Assembly: GCA_033675545.1 (NCBI GenBank)
Contig: JAWDGP010002536.1
Span: 70,832 to 134,831, forward strand
Reading direction: 5' to 3'
DNA length: 64,000 nucleotides
DNA from: Elysia crispata
Lineage: Eukaryota; Mollusca; Gastropoda; Plakobranchidae
In this document: piece by piece, positions 23,401-33,329 of the stretch
Position numbering within the stretch: the first letter of the stretch is position 1
Layout of the letters: every line of letters begins with the position of its first letter
Notes under the pieces: generated by a model
Database searches by the model: none
The model's input: only the letters and a program-made list of their open reading frames with translations
What the model was told of the DNA's origin: nothing
Position numbers and translations under genes: made by a program

Positions 23401-26400
23401 AAGACAGAGGCTCATGGACAGGGTGATGAACCTGATCAGCGCAGTGTAAGATCTAAGACAGAGGCTTATAGACAGGGTGATGAACCTGATCAGCGCAGTG
23501 TAAGATCTAAGACAGAGGCTTATAGACAGGGTGATGAACCTGATCAGCGCAGTGTAAGATCTAAGACAGAGGCTTATAGACAGGGTGATGAACCTGATCA
23601 GCGCAGTGTAAGATCTAAGACAGAGGCTTATAGACAGGGTGATGAACCTGATCAGCGCAGTGTAAGATCTAAGACAGAGGCTTATAGACAGGGGGATGAA
23701 CCTGATCAGCGCAGTGTAAGATCTAAGACAGAGGTTCATAGACAGGGTGATGAACCTGATCAGCGCAGTGTGATCTAGAGACATGTCAGATCTAAGACAG
23801 AGGATGATGAACCTGATCAGCGCAGTGTAAGATCTAAGACAGTCTTATAGACAGGGTGATGAACCTTATCAGTGCAGTGTAAGATCTAAGATGGAGGCTC
23901 ATGGTCAGGGTGGTGAACCTGATCAGCGCAGTGCAGGATCTAAGACAGAGGCTCATAGACAGGGTGATGAACCTGATCAGCGCAGTGTAAGATCTAAGAC
24001 AGAGGATTATGGACAGGGTGATGAACCTGATCAGCGCAGTGTAAGATCTAAGACAGACGCTCATGGACAGGGTGATGAACCTGATCAGCGCAGTGTAAGA
24101 TCTAAGACAGAGAAATATGAACTGGGTGATGAACCTGATCAGCGCAGTGTAAGATGAAAGACAGAGGCTTTTCGGCAGGGTGGTGAACCTGATCAGCGCA
24201 GTGTAGGATCTAAGACAGAGGCTCATAGGCAGGGTGATGCACCTGATCAGCGCAGTGTAAGATCTAAGACAGAGGCTTATGGACAGGGTGATGAACCTGA
24301 TCAGCGCAGTGCAGGAACTAAGACAGAGGCTCATAGACAGGGTGGTGAATCTGATCAGCGCAGTGCAGGATCTAAGACAGAGACTCATGGAAAGGGTGGT
24401 GAAACTGATCAGCGCAGTGGAGGATCTAAGACAGAGGCTCATGGACGGGGAGATGAACCTCATAAGCGCAGTGCAGGATCTAAGACAGAGGCTCATGGAC
24501 AGGGTGGTGAACTTGATCAGCGCAGTCCAAGATCTAAGACAGAGGGTTATGGACAGGGTGGTGAACCTGATCAGCGCAGTGTAAGATCTAAGACAGAGGC
24601 TTATAGACAGGGTGGTGAACCTGATCAGCGCAGTGCAGGATCTCAGACAGGGGCTCATGGACAGGATGGGGAATCTGATCAGCGCAGTACAAGATCTAAG
24701 ACAGAGCCTTATGGACAGGGTGGTGAACCTGATCAAGTCAGTGCAGGATCTAAGACAGAGGCTTATAGACAGGGTGGTGAACCTGATCAGCGCAGTGCAG
24801 GATCTAAGATATAGGTCATACACAGGGTGGTGAACCTGATCAGCGCAGTGCAGGATCTAAGACAGAGGCTCTTGGACAGGGTGGTGAATCTGATCAGCGC
24901 AGTGCAGGATCTAAGACAGAGGCTCTTGGACAGGGTGGTGAACCTGATCAGCGCAGTGCAGGATCTAAAACAGAGGCTTATAGACAGGGTTGTGAATCTG
25001 ATAAGCGCAGTGCAGGATCTAAGACAGAGGCTTATGGACAGGGTGGTGAACCTAATCAGCGCAGTGCAGGATGTAAGACATAGGCTTATAGACAGGGTTG
25101 TGAATCTGATAAGCGCAGTGCAGGATCTAAGACAGAGGCTTATGGACAGGGTGGTGAACCTGATCAGCGCAGTGCAGGATCTAAGACAGAGGCTTATAGA
25201 CAGGGTGGTGAACCTGATCAGCGCAGTGTAAGATCTAAGACAGAGGCTTATAGACAGGGTGATGAACCTGATCAGCGCAGTGCAGGATCTAAGACAGAGG
25301 CTCATGGACAGGGTGGTGAACCTGATCAGCGCAGTGTAAGATCTAAGACAGAGGCTTATGGACAGGGTGGTGAACCTGATCAGCGCAGTGTAGGATCTAA
25401 GACAGAGGCTTATAGACAGGGTGGTGAACCTGATCAGCGCAGTGTAAGATCTAAGACAGAGGCTCATGGACAGGGTGGTGAACCTGATCAGCGCAGTGTA
25501 AGATCTAAGACAGAGGCTTTTAGACAGAGTGGTAAACCTGATCAGCGCAGTGTAAGATCTAAGACAGTCTTATAGACAGGGTGATGAATCTTATCAGTGC
25601 AGTGTAAGATCTAAGATGGAGGCTCATGGACAGGGTGATGAACCTGATCAGTGCATTGTAGGATCTAAAACAGAGGCTCATGGACAGGGTGGTGAATCTG
25701 ATCAGTGCAGTGTAAGATCTAAGACAGAGGCTTATAGACCTTGTTGATGAACCTGATTAGCGCAGTGTAGAATCTAAGACAGAGGCTTATAGACCTTGTT
25801 GATGGACCTGATTAGCGCAGTGTAGAATCTAAGAAAGAGGCTTATAGACAGGGTGGTGAACCTGATCAGCGCAGTGCAGGATCTAAGACAGAGGCTTATA
25901 GACAGGGTGGTGAACCTGATCAGCGCAGTGTAAGATCTAAAACAGAGGCTCATGGACAGGGTGGTGAACCTGATCAGCGCAGTGCAGGATCTAAGACAGA
26001 GGCTCATGGACAGGGTGGTGAACCTGATCAGCGCAGTGCAGGATCTAAGACAGAGGCTCATAGACAGGGTGGTGAACCTCATCAGTGCAGTGAAAGATCT
26101 TTAACAGAGGCTTATAGACAGAGTGGTAAACCTGATCAGCGCAGTGTAAGATCTAAGACAGAGGCTTATAGACAGGGTGGTGAACCTGATCAGCGCAGTG
26201 CAGGATCTAAGACAGAGGCTTATAGACAGGGTGGTGAACCTGATCAGCGCAGTGTAAGATCTAAGACAGAGGCTTATGGACAGGGTGGTGAACCTGATCA
26301 GCGCAGTGTAAGATCTAAGACAGAGGCTTATAGACAGGGTGGTGAACCTGATCAGCGCAGTGTAAGATCTAAGACAGAGGCTTATAGACAGGGTGGTGAA

Positions 26401-27386
26401 CCTGATCAGCGCAGTGTAAGATCTAAGACAGAGGCTTATGGACAGGGTGGTGAACCTGATCAGCGCAGTGTAAGATCTAAGACAGAGGCTTATAGACAGG
26501 GTGGTGAACCTGATCAGCGCAGTGTAAGATCTAAGACAGAGGCTTATAGACAGGGTGGTGAACCTGATCAGCGCAGTGTAGGATCTAAGACAGAGGCTCA
26601 TGGACAGGGTGGTGAACCTGATCAGCGCAGTGTAGGATCTAAGACAGAGGCTTATAGACAGGGTGGTGAACCTGATCAGCGCAGTGTAAGATCTAAGACA
26701 GAGGCTTATGGACAGGGTGGTGAACCTGATCAGCGCAGTGTAAGATCTAAGACAGAGGCTTATAGACAGGGTGGTGAACCTGATCAGCGCAGTGTAGGAT
26801 CTAAGACAGAGGCTTATAGACAGGGTGGTGAACCTGATCAGCGCAGTGTAGGATCTAAGACAGAGGCTCATGGACAGGGTGATGAACCTGATCAGCGCAG
26901 TGTAAGATCTAAGACAGAGGCTTATAGACAGGGTGGTGAACCTGATCAGCGCAGTGTAAGATCTAAGACAGAGGCTTATAGACAGGGTGATGAACCTGAT
27001 CAGCGCAGTGTAGGATCTAAGACAGAGGCTTATAGACAGGGTGGTGAACCTCATCAGCGCAGTGTAAGATCGAAGACAGAGGATTATAGACAGGGTGGTG
27101 AACCTGATCAGCGCAGTGTAAGATCTAAGACAGAGGCTTATGGACAGGGTGATGAACCTGATCAGCGCAGTGTAAGATCTAAGACAGAGGCTTATGGACA
27201 GGGTGATGAACCTGATCAGCGCAGTGTAAGATCTAAGACAGAGGCTTATGGACAGGGTGATGAACCTGATCAGCGCAGTGTAAGATCTAAGACAGAGGCT
27301 TATAGACAGGGTGATGAACCTGATCAGCGCAGTGTAAGATCTAAGACAGAGGCTTATAGACAGGGTGGTGAACCTGATCAGCGCAG
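20421..27386. repeat. 54-bp satellite array, ~129 copies, open on both strands
   Basis: The period is 54 bp (18 codons). Each unit contains TGATCAGCGCAGTGTAAGAT and then AGACAGAGG. Because 54 is divisible by 3, the array is open for long stretches on both strands: + as RSVRSKTEAYRQGGEPDQ, minus as SLCLRSYTALIRFITLSI. Stretches reach about 420 codons (+) and 450 codons (minus). Single-base indels and one-base stops reset the frame, for example at 21484 and 23775, and the region 23.8-26.1 kb is more diverged. Recurrent variants are GGT/GAT, TAT/CAT, AGA/GGA and GTAAGA/GCAGGA. All of these change amino acids in the + frame and hardly any synonymous variant is seen, which argues against selection on a protein. 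Confidence 0.95.
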
Positions 27387-27960
27387 CAGCAAAAGGAAAC
27401 CCTAAACGGTTTTGAGAGAACTTTTTGTGGCTGTGTTTTCTGATGAATACAGATACGGTCACATTTCAGACTCAGTTGGCGATTCTGATGAGACATATGC
27501 TCACTCAAGGTACAGGAGACAAAGCGTTTCGGTGTTGAACACCACCACCCCCCCCTACCCACACACACACACACACAGGCAAATACCAATTCCCCAGCTG
27601 GGACCTGGAGATGCTGCAAGTGGCAGCCACATATCTTTCAGCGACAGTTACATCGAGGACAGTTCTCTCATTACACAAATTCCTTTGCAGTCTGCAGGCT
27701 CTAGTGTGGAATCACCATCCCATGCCCAGACCTCTGCCCCTTGTGATACACCAAGTGGCTGGAGACGACAGAGGCAGCCTGACAACTTACTAGATATTCA
27801 ATGTCGCCAAACGCAAAAGGAACCTTGGTCAGGTGAATAAAACCAGGAAAGCAAAACCAGTTAGAGTGTGGGGAAGGCTGCAACTTTAATATAAATGCCA
27901 GACAAATATTAGCTCTAATAGAAAATTCATTACCTTAACTCAAAAGAATCCGAATAAGGA
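27387..27960 (+). pseudogene. Coding-like segment right of the 54-bp array, frame-broken
   Basis: A frame open from 27412 to 27840 reads ELFVAVFSDEYRYGHISDSV, then GDSDETYAHSRYRRQS, and after a CCC/CACA tract IPIPQLGPGDAASGSHISFS. A Ser/Thr-rich segment and GWRRQRQPDNLLD follow. Near 27795 another frame takes over with NVAKRKRNLGQVNKTRKAKP and, after a further shift, NINARQILALIENSLP. The change of frame suggests decay of one longer protein. A basic KRKRN-G block reminds me of N-terminal regions of mobile-element proteins in invertebrates, but I cannot name the family. Alternatively the CACACACAG at 27570-27578 and CAG|GTGAAT at 27832 could be splice borders. Confidence 0.4.
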
Positions 27961-28019
27961 GTGAAAGCCCTAATGTCACAGACATGTCATTATGACTATG
28001 GTGAGTCTGGAACAGCTGG

Positions 28020-28600
28020 TTTCAATTAGACATCTACATCTGAGGAAGAGCACCGGGGTGTTTTACTGAACCCATCCTTATGTATGGATGTTAGGCCTGG
28101 ACAATTTCAAAAACATCTACATCTGAGGAAAAGCACCGGGGTGTTTTATTGAACCCATCCTTATGTAATGATGTTAGGCCTGGACAATTTCAAAAACATC
28201 TACATAAGAGGAAGAGCACCGGGGTGTTTTACTGAACCCATCCTTATGTATGGATGTTAGGCCTGGACAATTTCAAAAACATCTACAAAATTAACTGGAG
28301 GAAACAGAAATGTGGCTCCTAAGGAGAATGCTATGAATCTCATAGACTGCAAAGAGATCAACTAAATATTGTTACGAGGAGTTGGCACGTGATCGCTCAT
28401 AAATACCATAAATTATGCAAACTACAGGCAGTCTGTTTTTTTGGCCAAGTGATGAGATAAAGAAACTGAATAATCTTGTTACAACTGGGTTGATTTGAAA
28501 GGAAAAAGCAGCAGGGGAAAGAAGCGAAAAGAGATATAGCATGGACTTAAAAAGTGTCATGAATCATCAAAGGACTGCCGTGTTGTTACCAAAAAAAAAA
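28020..28600 (+). mobile_element. LINE C-terminal fragment, same family as 6.0-11.3 kb, + strand
   Basis: ILMYGC-AWTISK at about 28235-28280 is followed by LEETEMWLLRRML (28296-28335) and an IS-TAKRSTKYCYEE block, then by HVMR-like and GKEAKRDIAWT-like pieces to about 28550. This matches the tail of the minus-strand LINE at 6258-6512 both in protein and in long identical nucleotide words (for example GGCCTGGACAAT and GAAATGTGG). It is 5'-truncated and full of stops. An A run (28590-28608) after it may be the residual 3' tail. Confidence 0.75.
28031..28279 (+). repeat. 83-bp tandem triplication inside the LINE fragment
   Basis: CATCTACAT(C/A) starts at 28031, 28114 and 28197, with a partial fourth at 28280. 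The unit covers the codons around the YGC-AWTISK motif of the LINE. Confidence 0.93.
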
Positions 28601-28608
28601 AAAAAAAA

Positions 28609-29721
28609 CACGACAAAAACAGATATATCTAATAAAGGTAGTTGTAAGCAATATAAACATAATTATATTGTCTTTGTTGTTTGAACGTAGATGGATACCG
28701 CATATGTTGGGCGCTGCTCTACATAAAATTATGTACAGACAACCACTGCCATAAAAGCAGCACAGATTGCAAATTATAACACCACACTCCAGTCCTATAA
28801 CATTTTCAAAGCTGAACCGTACAAAGTGAAAAAAAAAACAACAAACAAATGGATGTATCCACAGACAACACATTGCAGGCATGAAATTTGCTTGACAAAA
28901 AAGATCTGAATATTAGAAGGTAAATATTGTGATCTAACACTTATTTGAGGTGTAAACTAACTTTTGAACTACCTTTGATTGGTCTACAAATGTAGCCCAA
29001 AATTTGTTTTGACCTGCAAAGACTTAAAGCAAGAACAAATGATTTTTTTCCTCTCCTAATTTTTGAAGAAAATCCTAATAAATGATTTTTTGTGAAAGAT
29101 GAAGTTTGTTTTGAGCAGAAAGGATAAGAAAAGAGATGACATGAAAGATTGAAAAACCTGTCTGTCCTACTGGAGAAAATGAAGAAAAAGACACACAAAA
29201 ACAATAATAATGCAATGATGTCACAAGGCTGTTTGAATTGAACCAACAGAAGATCTCAGCACTTTAAGCCTATATCTCTGCCAAGCCATGAACAGGGGTT
29301 GATTTCTTAACTCTACCATTGTAATTGTGATAAAACAATAATTAGTCCTGCATTTCAATGATCTTGTTACAAGCAAAAAAAAAAAAGAAAAAAAAAGAGA
29401 ATTAAGAGGATTAGATCAAACTAGAGAAAGCCATCAATTATTGGCCATGTCTGATTTGGCTAAGCTAATCACTACAACATTGTGAGACTTCAGCCATTTA
29501 CTTTGGAAATACAAAAATCGTTTTAACAAAATATTAAAATATTATAGTTGGCTCAGAAATAAATAATTGCAATAAATTGTAAATATCTTTTGGACTATAG
29601 AAAGACCTCAATAGCTTATTGTAATATTTGACAATAAACTTACAAAAGCATTTTTTAACCACAATAAACATATATAATAGCTGATTTTGCTTCTTTGTTA
29701 AATTTAAGTACCTTTCTTTAG
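28609..29721. other. Unique DNA, nothing recognised
   Basis: A-rich + strand with short A/AG runs near 29370-29400. Open frames on the minus strand of 90-100 codons have no recognisable motif. Confidence 0.45.
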
Positions 29722-29800
29722 AGCAGCAACTGCTCTCCCTAAAGACTATGACAGAAGCCTGGTATAATGCTGTGTTTGAAAAGTACAAGTCAAGCAACAT
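29722..29800 (+). CDS. Exon-like island of an unidentified gene
   Basis: After the acceptor-like ACCTTTCTTTAG (ending 29721) the + strand reads QQLLSLKTMTEAWYNAVFEK and then YKSSN. The helix-like composition looks like real protein. No good donor in the required phase was found before the in-frame stop near 29832, so the 3' border is unknown. It may belong with the islands at 29976 and 30583. Confidence 0.35.
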
Positions 29801-29975
29801 GTCTATACTAGTTCATTTTTACCTTCATAATTGATCTGATTGCTATGGTATCAAAAGTAATGATCACATGAATTTAAACAAGTTTAAAAATTCTTGAGAA
29901 AAGAAAATCAACTTATACATCAAGGCTGATGTGTCATATTGATTCTAATTTGCGTCGCTCTTCAAAACTCAACAG

Positions 29976-30177
29976 ATGAGGAGGATTCCCTCACAAAAGC
30001 ACATTCTTTTAAGTTGTTCAGTCTGTGGCTTGTGATCTTCTCAAAATGAAGAGGAGGTTGAAGATCTCCGCCAGATTATCACTGAAGATGTTGAGAGGAG
30101 CAGCTCTTCAGATCCTCAGGGTTTGCCTGTGGAGGAGGAAATGCAGTTTCGCATGAGCACAATGAAGAGAGAAACAG
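29976..30177 (+). pseudogene. Exon-like island with a one-base frame break
   Basis: After TCAACAG (ending 29975) the frame reads DEEDSLTKAHSFKLFSLWLV and IFS, then meets TGA at the A run 30043-30046. Shifted by one base it continues NEEEVEDLRQIITEDVERSS and then SSDPQGLPVEEEMQFRMSTM, up to ACAG|GTACTG at 30177. If the run were three A instead of four, the two halves would form one open exon. This is either a pseudogene lesion or a homopolymer error. The protein is helical and acidic; I do not recognise it. It shares a strand with the island at 30583, but the donor at 30177 leaves phase 1 while that exon needs phase 2, so the join is not proven. Confidence 0.45.
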
Positions 30178-30288
30178 GTACTGAGATACAGAAACATAAG
30201 AACAGAGAGAAGGTGAGGAAAGGACAGTTAATGAAAAGGCACAGGAAGAGGCGGCTGGAAAATAAAAGGATAATATAAATAGAAAGGT

Positions 30289-30291
<3 letters not shown>

Positions 30292-30350
<59 letters not shown>
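30292..30350. repeat. (GA)n microsatellite
   Basis: About 58 bp of perfect GA within the putative intron between the exon-like islands at 29976 and 30583. Confidence 0.97.
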
Positions 30351-30354
<4 letters not shown>

Positions 30355-30582
30355 ACAAGGTATAGAAATATCATGCAGCATAAGAATAATGTTGATAAAG
30401 TAATGATCTTGTAACAGTAGGTCACTCATGCCTTTTTACAAAGAATGTAGCGATCAGCTTGGTGTTTCTGTCGAGCAGAGCTAACTTGTCGATAATGGAA
30501 AAAACTAAAAGTTTTATACAAGAAACAAATTTGTGAGACTTGATTTTGTCTAGTTTGGAAACATCTTTTTTCTTTCAATCAG

Positions 30583-30760
30583 GAAAAGACAATTGCATGA
30601 GTATGACTTTCTCATGAAAAAGACACAAAGATTTCAAAGGCAGTTCCAGAAAGCCACAGATCAGATGAAGATGAAAAATGCCAAAAAAAGAGAAAGAGAA
30701 CAGTTACTGAAAAGTTTAAGCATCTCACACCTGAACCAAAATGTGCCTACTAGAATATGA
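30583..30760 (+). CDS. Putative terminal exon, basic helical C-terminus
   Basis: The acceptor TTTTTTCTTTCAATCAG ends at 30582. Then KRQLHEYDFLMKKTQRFQRQ, FQKATDQMKMKNAKKRERE, QLLKSLSISHLN and a short tail run to TGA at 30758-30760. The run of Lys/Arg/Gln/Glu with heptad-like spacing suggests a coiled-coil C-terminus. No family is recognised. It is the best-looking coding end in this neighbourhood, but its upstream partner is uncertain. Confidence 0.45.
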
Positions 30761-31669
30761 TCCAAATTGATATCAAAGTTGCTGACCTCACAAAAATCAG
30801 GGTAACAGAAGATTTTGAAATAGAATGTTTGTTTTTCTCTTAACATTGCCATTCTTTTTTTTTTTTTTTTTTTGCTTTTTCATTAAAACAACTTTTATAT
30901 TCTTGTACCACTTTTCTCAACTAAAACCTCCATAACTTTACTTGCTCATTACACTGATGCAATGAGTTATTTCCTTGGATAACGTTGGATAAGACTAAAT
31001 ATTTTAATTTTTATTTCCCTATATTTGTCTTCATCTGTTAAAGCCATTTTCATTTTAAATCTTCAGCAACTGTGTAATGCTCTCATATTAATGTCATTTT
31101 CCGATTGTTTCTTTACATTTTTTATTCTTTATTTATATGAACATAATTTTTTCCCTGTCAAGTTTCCCTATTAATATGTTTTATTCATCACACAATAGGG
31201 GTGTGTTATGCAGGGTTGAAAACAGGACACAAACTTTTTTTACATACTTATTGGCGAGAAGATGGTAGGTTGGGTGCGCATGTCAGAATTCAAGTGATGA
31301 TTAGTTGTTACAGGCTGTCCGTTGTAGGAAAGCCCTGGTCTGCTCCGACCCTAATTCATTAATGCCAGACTAACATAAAGCGCAAGGCTTGCTTGATCTG
31401 CATGGGCCTGGGGTGCACATATCACACGTCTTTGCAGTCACCACCCACGCATTGTTCCGGTGTGTGTGTGTGTGTGTTGAGAGGGGGGTGGGGTGGTATG
31501 TAAGTTAAAGTAACGCCTTCCCGTCCCCACCCTCCCCCCCCCCCCAAAAAAAAAAAAAAAAAAAAATAGGCCTATTAGTCGTCTTGTGCTCGATCCCGCG
31601 GCTTTTATTTTCAGTAGATCTTGTATTTTTCACATTCAATTTTATCAACTTACTCACAGCTTGAACATA

Positions 31670-31673
<4 letters not shown>
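30761..31673. other. Unique DNA, nothing recognised
   Basis: It includes a T run at about 30853-30873, a GT tract near 31461-31478 and a C run joined to an A run at about 31535-31566. No gene is seen. Confidence 0.5.

Positions 31674-31737
<64 letters not shown>
31674..31737. repeat. (TA)n microsatellite
   Basis: About 64 bp of TA with one TTA start. Confidence 0.97.
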
Positions 31738-31740
<3 letters not shown>

Positions 31741-31842
31741 TAAGGCCTACAGTACTAGTATCAAGATCTAGATCTACATATAAAGAAAAGAATAGAAACT
31801 GTGTGCGTGTGTGTAAGAGAAAGAAGAGAAATATAGAAAAGA

Positions 31843-32044
<202 letters not shown>

Positions 32045-32322
32045 CGCATTGTCTAACTGCCTCATATTAGTCATAATAATTTTGTGGACGGCTTGTGCAC
32101 AGCCCTCTGGAATAACTGTATCCAGAAGGCCACGGCTTGTGCCACCGGGTCAAAAGTGATGAAACAGGAACTCGCACAAGTTCTAGGCACAGGTCGTTCG
32201 CGTTGCGTGGCATCAAGATTGTGTGTGTGTGTGTGTGTGTGGAACTGTACCAGTGTTGTAGCGTCGCTAGCCGCCCATCTTGCTTACTGCTCAGTAGCGA
32301 AACAGAAACTAAGTCGTCAGCA

Positions 32323-32397
32323 ATGCCGAACTCGTGTTGCATTGTTAGTTGCCGCGACAATAGCAACAAACCTCCTAACATAGGCATCGATCCATGA
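32323..32397 (+). pseudogene. Truncated THAP-type zinc finger start
   Basis: ATG at 32323 opens MPNSCCIVSCRDNSNKPPN followed by IGIDP and a stop. M-P-x-x-C-x(2-4)-C at the very N-terminus, followed by an N-rich loop, is how THAP domains begin. The FHxFP segment that should follow is missing, and no splice donor is obvious before the stop. It could be a first-exon remnant of a THAP gene or of a THAP-bearing DNA transposon. Only 24 codons support the call. Confidence 0.35.
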
Positions 32398-32448
32398 TAT
32401 GAGCCTATATAAATCAAATAAAGTATTCCTTTGTTGAGGCAAGTACTT

Positions 32449-32530
32449 TGTGGCGGAATGCGTAAGGTCCTTAGGCATTGACAAAGATACCCGTGGTTCG
32501 AGCCTCGGGGAAGTTAATTTTTTTTTTATT
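32449..32530 (+). mobile_element. tRNA-like SINE head with Pol III boxes and T run
   Basis: GTGGCGGAATGCGTAAGG at 32450 fits a Leu/Ser-type A box and GTGGTTCGAGCC near 32493-32504 fits a B box. A T run follows at 32518-32527, which could terminate Pol III. T-stem pairing is incomplete, so it is a tRNA relic and not a functional tRNA. Confidence 0.45.
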
Positions 32531-32875
32531 TACTCTTTTCGAAAATAGGTTATCTGGTGAGAAGTTATAAAAAAATGTTTTATTCAGAATTTTTTTTCTT
32601 TAGAGAAATTATCTTAAATTCAATATTGCTTTTTTTTTTTTTTTTTTTAAATAACCATCGTAAATAACCCATGCCGGCTGGTGTTAGTGGCCAAGTACCT
32701 ACTTATTTCTCTCTCCTCACTTTTCATAATAATTATTATCTTCTTAGCCCGTCTCACATCTTTTATATTTATCTGTATCTCGATCTCTTTCGAGTCATCG
32801 GTCTAATTGAAAGTATTTGTCCCTGCATGATGAGTTGAAGTCCAAAATTGGGATTATCTCAATAATTTGCTTCTC

Positions 32876-32886
32876 TGTCTCTCTCA

Positions 32887-32968
<82 letters not shown>

Positions 32969-33005
32969 GTCTCTCTGTCTCTCTCTCATTCTCTCTGTCT
33001 CTCTC

Positions 33006-33041
<36 letters not shown>
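32876..33041. repeat. (CT)n-(TA)n compound microsatellite
   Basis: CT-rich tract with TCTGTCTC / CTCATTCTC interruptions to about 33006, followed by about 32 bp of TA. Confidence 0.96.
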
Positions 33042-33044
<3 letters not shown>

Positions 33045-33329
33045 TTTTGACAATTGTTAGTTTGTTTGTGAAGTTTAAATTTAAATGTATATCCCAACCA
33101 ATGACAATAGGTTTTACAAACCTTTTCGGCTACCAACGAGAGTCATATGATTTAATTTAACAATGTAAAGCTGGGCTTATGAAAATATCGGTAGTTACTA
33201 ATTCGTTTGCGCCAGTCTTCTTTAACATCTGAATGGAATAAAAACATCTGCGATCTGTCAAGAATTCTTTTCAAAATTCGTATTTAAAAATGAAACAATG
33301 CATTTTGATGTGTACCTTTAAAACATTGT
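33042..33329. other. Unique DNA, nothing recognised
   Basis: No motif or exon identified. Confidence 0.4.

Noticed and set aside
20358..27462. Minus-strand open frames of up to ~450 codons (SLCLRSYTALIRFITLSI repeats), which could look like a membrane-rich repeat protein
   Set aside because: They are the complement of an 18-codon repeat. They end and restart at indels, variants are nearly all replacement changes, and there is no signal peptide or unique domain.
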